Shown: positions 28,254 through 37,813, numbered from the stretch's first letter. The stretch: 64,000 nt of DNA from Mesorhizobium sp. dw_380 (GCF_018588885.1 NZ_JAFFIW010000012.1:62001-126000); one strand, 5' to 3'. The notes: generated by a model from the letters alone, not told the origin. Made by a program: numbers and translations.

Positions 28254-29693
28254 ATGGCTCAGTTTCGAAAGAACCTCATCGATGGTGAATGGGTCGGCGA
28301 CGCCGGTTCCCGCAACATCAACCCCTCGGATACTGGCGACATCGTCGGCGAATATGCCTCGGCGGGGATCGAAGAGGCAGCCCAGGCGATCGCGGCGGCC
28401 AAGGCGGCGTTTCCGGCATGGTCCCGCTCGGGTCCGCTGGCACGCCACGCGGTGCTGAAGAAGGCGTCCGACGAGATCATGGCGCGCAAGGATGAGATCG
28501 GCCGTAACTTGGCGCGCGAGGAAGGCAAGACGCTGGCCGAGGGCATTGGCGAAACCATTCGCGCCGCGCAGATCTTCGATTTCTTCGCCGGCGAAACATT
28601 GCGCCTGACCGGCGAGATGGTGCCGAGCGTGCGCCCGGGCGTCGGCGTCGAGATCACGCGCGAGGCGGTCGGCGTGGTCGGCATCATCACGCCGTGGAAT
28701 TTCCCCATCGCCATCCCGGCCTGGAAGATCGCCCCGGCGCTGGCTCATGGCAACACCATCGTCTTCAAGCCGGCCGAACTCGTTCCCGAAAGCGCATGGT
28801 CGATCGTCGACATCCTGCATCGCGCCGGCCTGCCCAAGGGCGTGCTCAACCTCGTCATGGGCAAGGGCTCTGTGGTCGGCCAGGCAATGCTCGACAGCCC
28901 CGACGTCAACGCCATCACCTTCACCGGATCGGTCGGCACCGGCAAGCGCGTCGCCGCCGCAAGCGTCGAGCACATGCGCAAATTCCAGCTCGAAATGGGC
29001 GGCAAGAACCCGCTGGTCGTGCTCGACGATGCCGATCTTGCGGTCGCTGTCGATTGCGCCCTCAACGGCGCGTTCTTCTCGACCGGCCAGCGCTGCACGG
29101 CCTCGTCCAGGCTGATCGTGACCGACGCCATCCACGACCGTTTCGTCGAGGCGCTGACGGACCGGATGGGCAAGCTGGTGGTCGGCGATGCGCTCGACGC
29201 GCAGACGCAGATCGGGCCGGTGGTCGATGCCACGCAGTTGAAGCAGGACGAAGACTACATCGCCATCGGCGTCAGGGAAGGCGCTACGCTCGCCTTCGGC
29301 GGCGAACGGCTAGATCGCAAGACGCCAGGCTTTTATCTGCGACCGGCGCTGCTGACGGAGGCCACCAATTCCATGCGCAGTTCGCGCGAGGAGATTTTTG
29401 GCCCTGTCGCCAGCGTCATCCGCGTCAAGGATTATGATGAGGCGCTCGCCGTCGCCAACGACACGCCCTTCGGGCTGACCTCGGGCATCTGCACCTCGAG
29501 CCTCAAGCATGCCACGCATTTCAAGCGCAATTCCGAGGCCGGCATGGTGATGGTCAATCTGCCGACCGCCGGTGTCGACTTCCACGTTCCCTTCGGCGGC
29601 CGCAAAGGATCGAGCTTCGGCCCGCGCGAACAGGGCCGTTATGCCATGGAGTTCTACACCACGGTGAAGACCGCCTACACGTTCGCAGGGTGA
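28254..29693 (+). CDS. aldehyde dehydrogenase, 2-oxoglutarate semialdehyde dehydrogenase-like
   Basis: A 479-residue NAD(P)-dependent ALDH. Asn149 (PWNF), Lys172 (FKPAE), Glu247 (LEMGGKNP) and the nucleophile Cys281 (STGQRCTASSR) are all in place. The sequence resembles the GucD/YcbD group that oxidises 2-oxoglutarate semialdehyde to 2-oxoglutarate at the end of hydroxyproline, glucarate or pentose pathways. No partner pathway gene is adjacent; it is divergent from tetR of the sarcosine region. A hairpin repeat follows the stop. Confidence 0.85.
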   Translation: MAQFRKNLIDGEWVGDAGSRNINPSDTGDIVGEYASAGIEEAAQAIAAAKAAFPAWSRSGPLARHAVLKKASDEIMARKDEIGRNLAREEGKTLAEGIGETIRAAQIFDFFAGETLRLTGEMVPSVRPGVGVEITREAVGVVGIITPWNFPIAIPAWKIAPALAHGNTIVFKPAELVPESAWSIVDILHRAGLPKGVLNLVMGKGSVVGQAMLDSPDVNAITFTGSVGTGKRVAAASVEHMRKFQLEMGGKNPLVVLDDADLAVAVDCALNGAFFSTGQRCTASSRLIVTDAIHDRFVEALTDRMGKLVVGDALDAQTQIGPVVDATQLKQDEDYIAIGVREGATLAFGGERLDRKTPGFYLRPALLTEATNSMRSSREEIFGPVASVIRVKDYDEALAVANDTPFGLTSGICTSSLKHATHFKRNSEAGMVMVNLPTAGVDFHVPFGGRKGSSFGPREQGRYAMEFYTTVKTAYTFAG

Positions 29694-29707
29694 TCGGGCG
29701 CCGGCTG

Positions 29708-29738
29708 CGGTTCGCCGTTTCCGTGAAACGGTGAACCG
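29708..29738. repeat. short palindromic intergenic repeat, copy 1
   Basis: CGGTTC and CCGTTTC pair with GAAACGG and GAACCG around CGT, with one internal mismatch. A longer copy is at 37655-37695. It lies 15 bp after the aldehyde dehydrogenase stop and may serve as its RNA 3' end. Confidence 0.65.
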
Positions 29739-29753
29739 ATCGTGAGAAAAGCG

Positions 29754-30329
29754 ATGACGTTGCAGGACCTGACCTGGCTCAACCCGCCGCCGCACCATTC
29801 CATTAACGGCGATGCCGTCGACGTGCGCACCGGCAAGGAGACCGATTTCTGGCGCCAGACCTTCTATGGTTTCTGGCGCGACGACGGCCACTTCCTGCAT
29901 CGCCCGGTCGAGGGTGATTTCACCGCCGAAGTCACCGTCAAGGGTGACTACAAGGTACTTTACGACCAGGCCGGGCTGATGGTCCGGCTGAGCGAAACGC
30001 AATGGATCAAGGCCGGCATCGAATACACGGACGGCCTTGCCTACGTCTCCGTCGTCGTCACCAACGACACATCGGACTGGTCTCTGGTGGCCATTCATGC
30101 CGATCCGAACGGCGTCAGCATCCGCCTGACCCGCCACGCCGAGGCGATCCGCGTCCAGTATCTCGACGTCTCCGACGGCCATTGGAAGCCGGTGCGGCTC
30201 GCCTATTTCCCGATCTCGAAGGCGGCCGCTGTCGGCATGATGTGCTGTTCGCCGCAGCGCGAGGGTTTCGAAGTCACCTTCTCCGGATTTTCGGTCGGTC
30301 CGCCGATTTCACGGGAACTGCACGACTGA
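29754..30329 (+). CDS. DUF1349 domain protein (concanavalin A-like fold)
   Basis: A 191-residue protein resembling the DUF1349 family: TDFWRQTFYGFWRDDGHF, YDQAGLMVRLSETQWIKAGIE (read as two parts) and VGMMCCSPQREGFEVTFSGF are typical. These small beta-sandwich proteins are related to yeast YgcA/regulation-of-enolase-1 proteins; no reaction is established. ATG 29754 is preferred, GTG 29742 possible. It is isolated between a repeat and a convergent glycosyltransferase. Confidence 0.8.
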   Translation: MTLQDLTWLNPPPHHSINGDAVDVRTGKETDFWRQTFYGFWRDDGHFLHRPVEGDFTAEVTVKGDYKVLYDQAGLMVRLSETQWIKAGIEYTDGLAYVSVVVTNDTSDWSLVAIHADPNGVSIRLTRHAEAIRVQYLDVSDGHWKPVRLAYFPISKAAAVGMMCCSPQREGFEVTFSGFSVGPPISRELHD

Positions 30330-30531
30330 CGCCTGTTGCGCGGACTGAACCGCGCGGGCGTGCTCGCCAACGATCTTGGCATCAGGCCGGTCGGCTTGCC
30401 GAAGCCGGAGATACCACGTCCCCTGGTGAACATGCGGCTTGCCGTAGTTCCTGCCTGAGCCGCTCCAGAGAGGCTTGCGGGGCGGCGGGATCATCGGCGG
30501 CAATCGGCTGACCGATGAAGATGGCCGGTCG

Positions 30532-31764
30532 TCATGTTCCGTCATTGTCCATTACAAGGCCCGCGCGCACGGCCTCGCGAATCGCTTGCGGACCATATCT
30601 TGCCCATACGGCTTGATGCGCGTGCACGCGCTGCCGTGCCCGGCGCTCGGCATCGAGACACAGTCCGACGGCCATGTCGGCAACGCCTTCGTCGGTGATG
30701 GACAAGAGCACCTCGTCGTTCTCGACCAGCTCCAGGCCCTCGGCCGCCAGCGGCGTCGCGACCACCGGCACGCCCCAGGCCATCGCCTCCAGGATCTTGA
30801 TGCGCGTGCCCCCGCCCGCCTTGAGCGGGACGATGCTGAGATGCGCCTTCGACAAGAGCGATGCGACGTTCTCAGGATTTTCGATGAGTTGCAGGCCAGG
30901 CAGTCCGGCCAGTGCCCGCACGGCAGGCGTTGGGCTGCGTCCGGCAAGAACCAGTGTCGCGGCCGGCAAGCTCTGCCGGATGCGGGGCAAGATGATGCCG
31001 GCCAGGCGCTCGGCGGCATCGATGTTCGGTGAATAGCCGAGATGGCCGACAAACAGGATCACAGGAAAGCCGCTGTCGGTCGCGGCTTCGGCGGGCAGCC
31101 TTTGTGGAATGTCTCCGGCATGGGGGATCCCGTTCGGAACGATGTCGATCGGCACCGTGGGACGCGAAAAGGCGATCAGCCTGTTGCGGTCCTGCTTTGA
31201 ACAGGCCCAGACCCTGTCGACGATGGCGAGCGCTTTTCTCTCGAGACGTCTCATGCCGAGCCCCTTGCGGGCCAGCGCAAGGCCCGACCGAGTTGATTTG
31301 GGGCTCCGCATCTGCCCGGTCAGATCGGACTCGATGTTGTGCATGTCGAGAATGAGCTGCCTGACCAGCGGCCGCAACGGCCGCAGCAGCCTGAATAGGC
31401 CGGTGCCCTCGACGATGATCGTGTCGGGCTTGAAGGTTTGCACCAGGGCTCGCAGCCGCACCAGCGCGGTTCGCGGAATGCGGTTCTCCCCGGCGAATCT
31501 CCACCAGCCCAACGAAGCCGAGCGCGGTTCGCCCTTGGCTGTCATGCCAATCGCATGGATGCGGGCATCGGACGGCTGCGACGAATCCCCGAGCGGCATG
31601 ATGGAGGCCAGCCGGACCGGGCCGTATTCAGCGGCCAGACAGGCATTGCGGAAATTCCGCAGATCCGCGCCCGAAACCGCTGGAAAGGCCGGGTCGTAGG
31701 AGACGATCAGCGTGCGTCTTTCCGTTTCCGCGCCGGCACTCGGCGAATGCTCAAGCCGTTCCAT
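30532..31764 (-). CDS. GT4-family glycosyltransferase
   Basis: A 410-residue GT-B enzyme. The C-terminal half has the GT4 features VILFVGHLGYSPNIDAAER, PLKAGGGTRIKILEAMAWG and VPVVATPLAAEGLEL (nucleotide-sugar binding with the acidic pair in the KILEA region). The N-terminal half contains LILDMHNIESDL. The acceptor and donor are unknown. It could belong to the polysaccharide region that starts a few kb downstream. Start ATG 31764; no cotranscribed partner is close (155 bp to the upstream gene). Confidence 0.85.
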   Translation of the reverse strand: MERLEHSPSAGAETERRTLIVSYDPAFPAVSGADLRNFRNACLAAEYGPVRLASIMPLGDSSQPSDARIHAIGMTAKGEPRSASLGWWRFAGENRIPRTALVRLRALVQTFKPDTIIVEGTGLFRLLRPLRPLVRQLILDMHNIESDLTGQMRSPKSTRSGLALARKGLGMRRLERKALAIVDRVWACSKQDRNRLIAFSRPTVPIDIVPNGIPHAGDIPQRLPAEAATDSGFPVILFVGHLGYSPNIDAAERLAGIILPRIRQSLPAATLVLAGRSPTPAVRALAGLPGLQLIENPENVASLLSKAHLSIVPLKAGGGTRIKILEAMAWGVPVVATPLAAEGLELVENDEVLLSITDEGVADMAVGLCLDAERRARQRVHAHQAVWARYGPQAIREAVRAGLVMDNDGT

Positions 31765-31919
31765 ATTCCATTTCGGTTACTGGCTGCATCCACGAGTGTT
31801 CCGCGGCCGCAAGGTGATTTTAATCTTCCTTAGCCGTGTGCCGGGTGCCGTCAAGCGCCGGCTGGGACACTTGGCCATGTATCTTACGGACATTCAGAAA
31901 AAAGGCCGACCCGAGTGCC

Positions 31920-33449
31920 TTACCGCCTGGACCATGCCAGCCAGCGCGCCGCCAGACGCCTGCGCAAGGAGGTGAACCGGGTTCGCCTGTAGGCGTCGCC
32001 CGCCATCTTGATCCCTTGCGCCTGCGTCGGGAAGGGATGGATGACATCGGCCAAGGCGTGCAAACCCATGCCCGACCGGATGGCGAGCGTCACGCCATTG
32101 ATCATCTCGCCGGCATGTGCGGCGACCACCGTCGCGCCGAGAATGCGGTCGGATCCCTCCCTGACATGGATCTTGACGAACCCCTCCTCCTCGCCGTCCA
32201 TCACCGCACGGGCGACATCATGCATCAGCACCGTATAGGTCTTGACCGGAATGCCGTTCAGGCGCGCCTCTATGGGATAGAGACCGACATGGGCGATCTC
32301 CGGATCGGTATAGGTGCACCAGGGAACGACAAGCTCACTGAGCTTTTCGCGCCCGCGAAACAGGGCATTGCGCACGACAATGCGAGCGCTCGCTTCGGCG
32401 GTATGCGTGAACTTGTATTCCAGGCACACATCGCCCGCCGCGTAGATGTGTGGATTTGTGGTTCTCAGGTGATCGTCCACCTTGATGCCCTTGGCGTCAT
32501 GGACCACTCCGGCGTCTTCCAGGCCGAGCCCATCGACATTGGGCGAACGGCCGACGCCGGTGATGATCTCATCGACGGAAATCGTCGTCGTGTCGCCATC
32601 CCGCGTGAGGTCGGCGAGCTTCTTGCCGCCCGCCATCCGCACCGCCGTCACTTCGGTGTTCAGGCGCACCTCGATCCCCTCGCGCGCCAGCGCGTCGGAA
32701 AGGATCTGCGCGGCGTCGCGTTCCTCGCCGGGCAGGAACATCGGATCGCTTTGCGCCAGGACGACGTTCGCGCCGAGCAGGCAGAAGGACTGCGCCGTCT
32801 CGCAGCCAAGCGGTCCGCCGCCGATGACGAGGAGCCGCGGCGGGCATTTTGTAAGATTGAACATGGTCCCATTGTCCAGATAACCGGCCTCGGCAAGTCC
32901 CGGAATCGCGGGCACGCTCGCATGCGCGCCCGTCGCGACCAATGCCTTCTTGAAATGCAGTGTCTTGCCGGCGACAACCACTGTGTCCGGTCCGGCGAAG
33001 CGCCCTTCGCCGAAATAGAGGTCGATGCCTTCCGCCACGATGGCGGCGGCCGAATCGGCGCGACTGATATGCTGCCGGATCTGCCGCATCCGCATCATGG
33101 CCCGTTCGAAGTCGACGTGAAGCCGTTGCGGCGTGTCGCCGCCGAAATTCTCGGCATCGCGCATGTCGGCATAGAGCCTTGCCGTGCGGATGATCGACTT
33201 CGATGGGATGCCGCCGACATTGACGCACGCACCGCCGATCAGCCCTCGCTCGATCAACGCAACCTTGGCGCCAAGGCTTGCGGCGTCACGCGCCGCGGTC
33301 AGCCCGGCCGGACCGGCGCCGATGACGACGAGATTGTAGGGGCCGTCTGGGGTCGGGTTCTTCCAGTGAGAGGGATGCGCAACCCTGATCAGCTCGACGT
33401 CGTTGCGGTCGACGGGGAAGCTCGCCGCCTTTGTCCGTTCACGCGACAT
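31920..33449 (-). CDS. pyridine nucleotide-disulfide-oxidoreductase-fold flavoprotein lacking the second redox cysteine
   Basis: A 509-residue protein with the fold of mercuric reductase and dihydrolipoamide dehydrogenase: FAD motif VVIGAGPAGLTAARDAA (about residues 41-57), NAD motif LLVIGGGPLGCETAQSF and AAGDVC before the interface domain. The redox-active disulfide C-x4-C is broken: Cys75 is kept but residue 80 is Gly (GGACVNVGGIPSKS). At the C-terminus the usual HxHPTxxE is HPFPTQAQ, so the catalytic His and Glu are lost. It is therefore unlikely to reduce disulfides or Hg(II) in the usual way; the substrate is unknown. ATG 33449 overlaps the glucoamylase-like gene by 11 bases. Confidence 0.8.
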   Translation of the reverse strand: MSRERTKAASFPVDRNDVELIRVAHPSHWKNPTPDGPYNLVVIGAGPAGLTAARDAASLGAKVALIERGLIGGACVNVGGIPSKSIIRTARLYADMRDAENFGGDTPQRLHVDFERAMMRMRQIRQHISRADSAAAIVAEGIDLYFGEGRFAGPDTVVVAGKTLHFKKALVATGAHASVPAIPGLAEAGYLDNGTMFNLTKCPPRLLVIGGGPLGCETAQSFCLLGANVVLAQSDPMFLPGEERDAAQILSDALAREGIEVRLNTEVTAVRMAGGKKLADLTRDGDTTTISVDEIITGVGRSPNVDGLGLEDAGVVHDAKGIKVDDHLRTTNPHIYAAGDVCLEYKFTHTAEASARIVVRNALFRGREKLSELVVPWCTYTDPEIAHVGLYPIEARLNGIPVKTYTVLMHDVARAVMDGEEEGFVKIHVREGSDRILGATVVAAHAGEMINGVTLAIRSGMGLHALADVIHPFPTQAQGIKMAGDAYRRTRFTSLRRRLAARWLAWSRR

Positions 33450-34854
33450 CGCGGCCCCCTGCTGCGGAGACTGCCGGCTGCGACAGCCAGCCGCCGGTGA
33501 AGCCGGCTCTGCCCAGCCCATGGCGGATGTGTGGATTGGACCGCATCAGCTCCCAGATCATGCGCGAGCGGTGGTTCTCGATCATCATCACCACGATGCC
33601 CTGGTCCAGCCCGTAATGGCCTTCCGAAACCCAGCCGTCGCGGCCGAATTTCCGCCGGTTGGCCAAAGTCGGATTGAAGCCGCTCGGCAGCCGGAAATTG
33701 TCGATCACTTGCGGGTAGTGCTCGCCGAGATGGCGCAAGGCGGCCAGGCAAATATCAGGCGCGAAAGGCAGCGACGCCGGATAGGACCATGGCGCGATCG
33801 TCCCGTCATCCGGCCCGAAGGGAGCGCCGCGCGCCGCATAGCCGGAAAACCGGTGGGTCCGCCGCTCCACGCTGGCACGAAAGCCGCCCGGCCCGTCCCC
33901 CGCCGAAAGACCCCAAAGGTTCTCACCATAGCCGTCAAAGCCATACGGGTTGTGGCGAGCATAGTCGCGGTGAAGATAGGTCGAGCGGCGGCTGTTTTCG
34001 AAATAATCCGAGTTCTTCTCGCGCATGAAGGCGTCGCGAATGCCGGCGAAATCGATCCAGGCATGCGAGAACTGGTGCATGAACAGCGGCCCGCCGTAGA
34101 GCACGTCATGGCCGTAGACGTTTTCCCACTGATAGGTCGCCGTCCAGCCGGTATAGCTGTCGTTCGAAGTCGGGCTGTCCGGCGAGGCCATCGACAGCAC
34201 ATAAAGGATGGTCGCCTCGTTGTAGCCTTCCCAGCCATAATGGAGAAAACCGCTCTTCGGCTTCCAGCCCTGCCGCAAAGTGGGACTGCTGCCTTGCGCC
34301 CACCGCCAGTCGACGCGCCGGTAGAGCGTCTCGGCCAATAGGCGGATCTCGGCTTCCTTGTCATTGTCCCCGGAGAAATAGGCGCCGGCCACCAGGAAGC
34401 CAGCGATCAGCAAGGCGGTGTCCACCATCGACAATTCGCAACGCCAGACGCGCAGGCCGGTCCGCATGTCGAGGAAATGGTAGTAAAAGCCCTTGTGGCC
34501 GGTGACCCCGTCGCCGCCGTCTTGCGGGCTGGCCGAGAAGAAACGCAGCGCCGCAAGCGTCAGCTCCACCGCCGCCCCGCGCGTCATCCAGCCGCGCTCG
34601 ACGCCGATCGGATAGCAGGACAGGGCAAAGCCGACGACGGCGATGCTGGCCGGCGAATTCGGCCGCGACGTATCGGCGACCAGCCCGTTGTCGGGGTTCA
34701 CATTCTCCAGGAAATAGCCGAAGGCGGCGCGCTGGTAGCGATCCAGAAGCTCGTCATCGGACAGCGCGGCAGGATCTGCTTCAAGCAAGCGATGCAAACT
34801 CCAGCCTGATGGTCCTGGCATCCGTCGATCGCGCCGCGCCGGCACCGCGGTCAT
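33439..34854 (-). CDS. glucoamylase-family (GH15-like fold) protein
   Basis: A 471-residue alpha/alpha-barrel protein resembling the glycoamylase-like domain (PF10091). Marker stretches are YFLENVNPDNGLVADTS, GFYYHFLDMRTGLRVW, ELSMVDTALLIAG and GFLHYGWEGYNEATILYVL. No signal peptide is seen, so it may be cytoplasmic. These domains also occur in cyclic beta-glucan synthases of rhizobia, where they process beta-1,2-glucan. ATG 34854 is used; ATG 34821 is possible. The flavoprotein gene overlaps its end, suggesting an operon. Confidence 0.8.
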   Translation of the reverse strand: MTAVPARRDRRMPGPSGWSLHRLLEADPAALSDDELLDRYQRAAFGYFLENVNPDNGLVADTSRPNSPASIAVVGFALSCYPIGVERGWMTRGAAVELTLAALRFFSASPQDGGDGVTGHKGFYYHFLDMRTGLRVWRCELSMVDTALLIAGFLVAGAYFSGDNDKEAEIRLLAETLYRRVDWRWAQGSSPTLRQGWKPKSGFLHYGWEGYNEATILYVLSMASPDSPTSNDSYTGWTATYQWENVYGHDVLYGGPLFMHQFSHAWIDFAGIRDAFMREKNSDYFENSRRSTYLHRDYARHNPYGFDGYGENLWGLSAGDGPGGFRASVERRTHRFSGYAARGAPFGPDDGTIAPWSYPASLPFAPDICLAALRHLGEHYPQVIDNFRLPSGFNPTLANRRKFGRDGWVSEGHYGLDQGIVVMMIENHRSRMIWELMRSNPHIRHGLGRAGFTGGWLSQPAVSAAGGRDVA

Positions 34855-35024
34855 GGGCCATCGCCCTAGCCAGGCTGTCTCGTGGTGTCATGGCTTTCCC
34901 GCCAACCCTGTTATGTCACCGCCAAATCAGACTTCAACCACTATACGCCTGTCCAGCTCCGATCGTTGCCTCGTCACGCGGAATTGTAGTTGCATCGGCC
35001 AATGCCGGAATGTTCCGATTAGGC

Positions 35025-35777
35025 TCAATAGGTGGCGCGGCCGCCCGAGACATCGAAGACGGCGGCCGTCGTGAACGAGCACTCTTCCGAGGCGATCCAG
35101 CAGATCAATGCCGCCACTTCTTCGACCTCGCCGAAGCGCGCCATCGGTATCTTGGACAGCATGAAGTCGATGTGCTCCTGGCGCATCTGCTTGAAGATCG
35201 CGGTGCGCACGGCCGCCGGCGTCACGCAATTGACCGTCACCTTGGTCTTGGCCAGTTCCTTGCCAAGCGACTTGGTCAGGCCGATCACCGCCGCCTTCGA
35301 GGTGCTGTAGGCGGAAGCATTGGGATTGCCTTCCTTGCCGGCGATCGAGGCGATGTTGACGATGCGGCCATAGTTGCGGTCGAGCATATGCGGCACCAGC
35401 GCCTTGTTGCAGTAGAAGACGCCGTTGATGTTGATGTCGATGACCCTTTGCCAATCCTCGGCCGAATAGGACCAGGTCGTCATGTTCGGCCCGGTGATGG
35501 CCGCACTGGTGACCAGGATGTCGACGCCGCCAAGGGCTTCGATCGTCCGCGCGGCAGCAATATCGACACCTGCGGCGTCGGCAACGTCCACCGTCACGCC
35601 ATGCAAGCCGGGAACAACGGTTTTCGCCTGTTCGATCTGGGTCGGATCGCGGTCCCAGACGCTGACGCGCCCACCCTCGTCGACAATCCTTTGCGCAACC
35701 GCCAGGCCGATACCCGAGGCGCCGCCGGTGATGACTGCCGATCGGCCGCTGAACCGTCCTGCAAAGCTCATCGGCAT
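35025..35777 (-). CDS. SDR family oxidoreductase
   Basis: A 250-residue classical SDR. It has TGGASGIG, a coenzyme-binding Asp in VWDRD, the NAAI-like TSAAITG segment, the active-site segment NIASIAGKEGNPNASAYSTSKAA (Ser, Tyr and Lys) and a C-terminal CSFTTAAVFDVSGG. ATG 35777 is chosen because GGGGGAAGCAG lies directly upstream. The substrate is not known. It may be the first gene of a transcript with the glucoamylase-like and flavoprotein genes (170-bp gap). Confidence 0.85.
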   Translation of the reverse strand: MPMSFAGRFSGRSAVITGGASGIGLAVAQRIVDEGGRVSVWDRDPTQIEQAKTVVPGLHGVTVDVADAAGVDIAAARTIEALGGVDILVTSAAITGPNMTTWSYSAEDWQRVIDININGVFYCNKALVPHMLDRNYGRIVNIASIAGKEGNPNASAYSTSKAAVIGLTKSLGKELAKTKVTVNCVTPAAVRTAIFKQMRQEHIDFMLSKIPMARFGEVEEVAALICWIASEECSFTTAAVFDVSGGRATY

Positions 35778-35910
35778 CTGCTTCCCCCTTGTCCGCACCT
35801 GGCTTGATCGCCCAGGCATGATCGCCTCGGCGGCGACTGTGAGGTCACGGCCGGGCAAGTTCAAGCCGGCATAGGGGTCGATCGTCTGGGCCAATCCCGG
35901 AGGCAGCGCA

Positions 35911-36044
35911 CTACTCCGCGGTTCCCTCGAGCTGCTCGCGCAGCGCTTCGACCATTGCCACCCGGGCGGTTTCCGCCAGATCGGATGACCGGTCAATCTC
36001 TCGGCAATCGCCCTGCTGTAAGACAAGGTGACCGGATTTGCCAT
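35911..36044 (-). pseudogene. possible decayed VapB-type antitoxin
   Basis: Translation from ATG 36044 starts MANPVTLSYSRAIAERLTG; after a shift of frame the same DNA reads DLAETARVAMVEALREQLEG before a stop. Together they look like a Phd/VapB-type small antitoxin with a frameshift, but the resemblance is short and the corresponding toxin is absent. The 405-bp gap 35778-36182 holds no other gene; the 15-bp motif at 36068 lies in it. Confidence 0.25.
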
Positions 36045-36067
36045 TGAGCGTGGGGTGCGATAGGTTA

Positions 36068-36082
36068 TATTGCACTGCACAA
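36068..36082. promoter_or_regulatory. EPS/lasso palindrome, site 1 (before the exoQ-like gene)
   Basis: TATTGC-ACT-GCACAA, 101 bp before the ExoQ-like start. One of ten related sites in the 36-61 kb block. Confidence 0.5.
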
Positions 36083-36182
36083 TGGAGATGCCGTTTATTG
36101 CACGCCCCTATTTGCGGATATGCCGGCCGGCTTGCGGCCTGCCGCGCTTGCTGGCCTTGGGTCGCGTCGACGGGACTCTGAG

Positions 36183-37493
36183 ATGAAAATTCCAAAGTCC
36201 CTGCTGGTCGATCCCGAGAAGAACTCGGTCTATGGCAGCTTTGCCGTTGCCGTCTCCATCTGGGCGTTCTCCTATTCCGTCATTTTCGGCCAGGTGCTGA
36301 TCCTGGCCTACTATGCCGTCTGGCTTCCGCTCATCATGGTCGACTACCGGCGGTTCCTGCGGCAGCTGTCCAGCGCCTGGCTGCCGCTGCTGTTCGCGGC
36401 CTATGTCTGCTTCTCCGTCTTCTGGTCGCAGGCGCCCGGCATTACCGCCAGAACGGCGGTCCAGTATCTTTCCCACATCGCCTGTGCCTACGTCGCCGCG
36501 CGCACCGTCAGTGTGCGGACCCTGACACTGGGCGCCCTGATCGGGATATTCTTCGCCTTGGTCTATTCGCTCAAGGTCGGGGCCTATTCCGAGGACGTCC
36601 TCGACGGCACCTACAACTTCGTCGGCGCCTTCGCCTCCAAGAACCAGATCGGCTTCGTCGGCTCGCTCGGCATCTATTTCTCCGTGGTGTTCCTCGCTTT
36701 TCTGCGGCGTGGCCGGCTGAGCCTCATACTGACGGTGCCGGTCGTGCTGTTGTCGGCCTATGTGCTGGTCGTCTCGCATTCCGCCACCTCGATGGCCTCG
36801 ATACCGGCGGTCCTGGCGCTGATCGCGCTTCTTGCCATGACAAAGCTTTTGTCGCGGCGCTATCGTCGGGTGATCTTCCTTGTCGGCGCCGGTCTGGTCG
36901 TCGTGGTGGCCGTTGTTGCGCTCAATCTCGGGCTCATGGACTTCGTGCTTGGCCTCTTCGGCAAGGATTCGACGCTCACCGGGCGGACCTATCTGTGGGA
37001 GCAGGGCTGGAACACCGCGCAGCGCTCGCCGGTCCTCGGCGTCGGTTATGCCGCCTATTGGGTGCAGGGATTTGCCGAGGCCGAGCGGCTGTGGAACGAA
37101 TTCTACATCACCACCCGCACCGGCTTCCATTTCCACAACACCTATGTCGAGGCGCTTGTCGAGCTCGGCTTCACCGGCGCGGCGATGGTATCGCTGATCC
37201 TGCTGCGCACGCTTTACGGCCATGTCTCGACCGTCATCTTCAAGGCGTGGCAGGCTGAATCGGTGGTTCTCTTCGGCGTGATGGTGCTCCTGCTCATCCG
37301 CTCCTTCGTCGAGGTCGAGATCCTCAACCCCTACATCATGGGCTCCTTCCTGATGTATTTCAGCTATTTCAAGCTGGCGCGACTGCCGGTGACCCGCACG
37401 CGATGGTCGCCAGCCTTCGAGCCGGCGGATGCGGCAAGGGACGAGGCAGCTTGGCCCCGGCATGCCGGCCGCCCAGTTGCCGACCCATCATGA
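36183..37493 (+). CDS. O-antigen ligase/polymerase-family membrane protein (ExoQ-like)
   Basis: A 436-residue membrane protein with ten or more hydrophobic segments. A Wzy_C-like central segment is seen: GAFASKNQIGFVGSLGIYFS, LTGRTYLWEQGW, SPVLGVGYAAYW and FHFHNTYVEALVELGF, with the Arg and His typical of O-antigen polymerase/ligase loops. In succinoglycan clusters ExoQ polymerises the repeat unit in the inner membrane. ATG 36183 is used. It is convergent with the exoF-like gene across 320 bp that hold repeats. Confidence 0.82.
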   Translation: MKIPKSLLVDPEKNSVYGSFAVAVSIWAFSYSVIFGQVLILAYYAVWLPLIMVDYRRFLRQLSSAWLPLLFAAYVCFSVFWSQAPGITARTAVQYLSHIACAYVAARTVSVRTLTLGALIGIFFALVYSLKVGAYSEDVLDGTYNFVGAFASKNQIGFVGSLGIYFSVVFLAFLRRGRLSLILTVPVVLLSAYVLVVSHSATSMASIPAVLALIALLAMTKLLSRRYRRVIFLVGAGLVVVVAVVALNLGLMDFVLGLFGKDSTLTGRTYLWEQGWNTAQRSPVLGVGYAAYWVQGFAEAERLWNEFYITTRTGFHFHNTYVEALVELGFTGAAMVSLILLRTLYGHVSTVIFKAWQAESVVLFGVMVLLLIRSFVEVEILNPYIMGSFLMYFSYFKLARLPVTRTRWSPAFEPADAARDEAAWPRHAGRPVADPS

Positions 37494-37544
37494 GGCCACG
37501 CCTGTCGTCCAAGTGCGCAGCGGTTTTGGCCCACCGACATGCAT

Positions 37545-37696
37545 CAAGACAAATCCTAAAGTGCGTCGCATGAATCCGTTTCGACGTAGCGCGCCTTAAA
37601 GCAATTCCAGGTGTGAAGCGGTTTTCCGTCCGGAATAGCGTCAAAACAAAGAGTTAGAGCGGTTCGGCGTTTCCGTGAAACGATGAACCGCTCTAG
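37545..37696. repeat. composite palindromic intergenic repeat, long copy
   Basis: The segment includes AAAGCAATTCCAGG, GTGAAGCGGTTTTCCGTCCG and a hairpin at 37655-37695 with arms TAGAGCGGTTC/GAACCGCTCTA and inner stem CGTTTC/GAAACG. I associate this repeat with Mesorhizobium intergenic regions. Related partial copies are at 29708-29738 and 55581-55613. The rest of the 320-bp gap contains nothing recognised. Confidence 0.65.
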
Positions 37697-37813
37697 TCGT
37701 CGTTTAGCCGCCTGAAATCGCACAAGGCAAAACCTCCACCAGAGGCCTGGCGGAGGTTGGAATGCTTTGCGCTACGGGTAGAAAGCGCTGGATCGCGCCG
37801 AAGTCCCGAAGCC

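Noticed and set aside
30309..30545. A 78-residue minus-strand frame starting within the end of the GT4 gene
   Set aside because: It overlaps the DUF1349 gene end, has no ribosome-binding site of note and a Pro/Arg-rich translation without family features; it could be real but cannot be supported.
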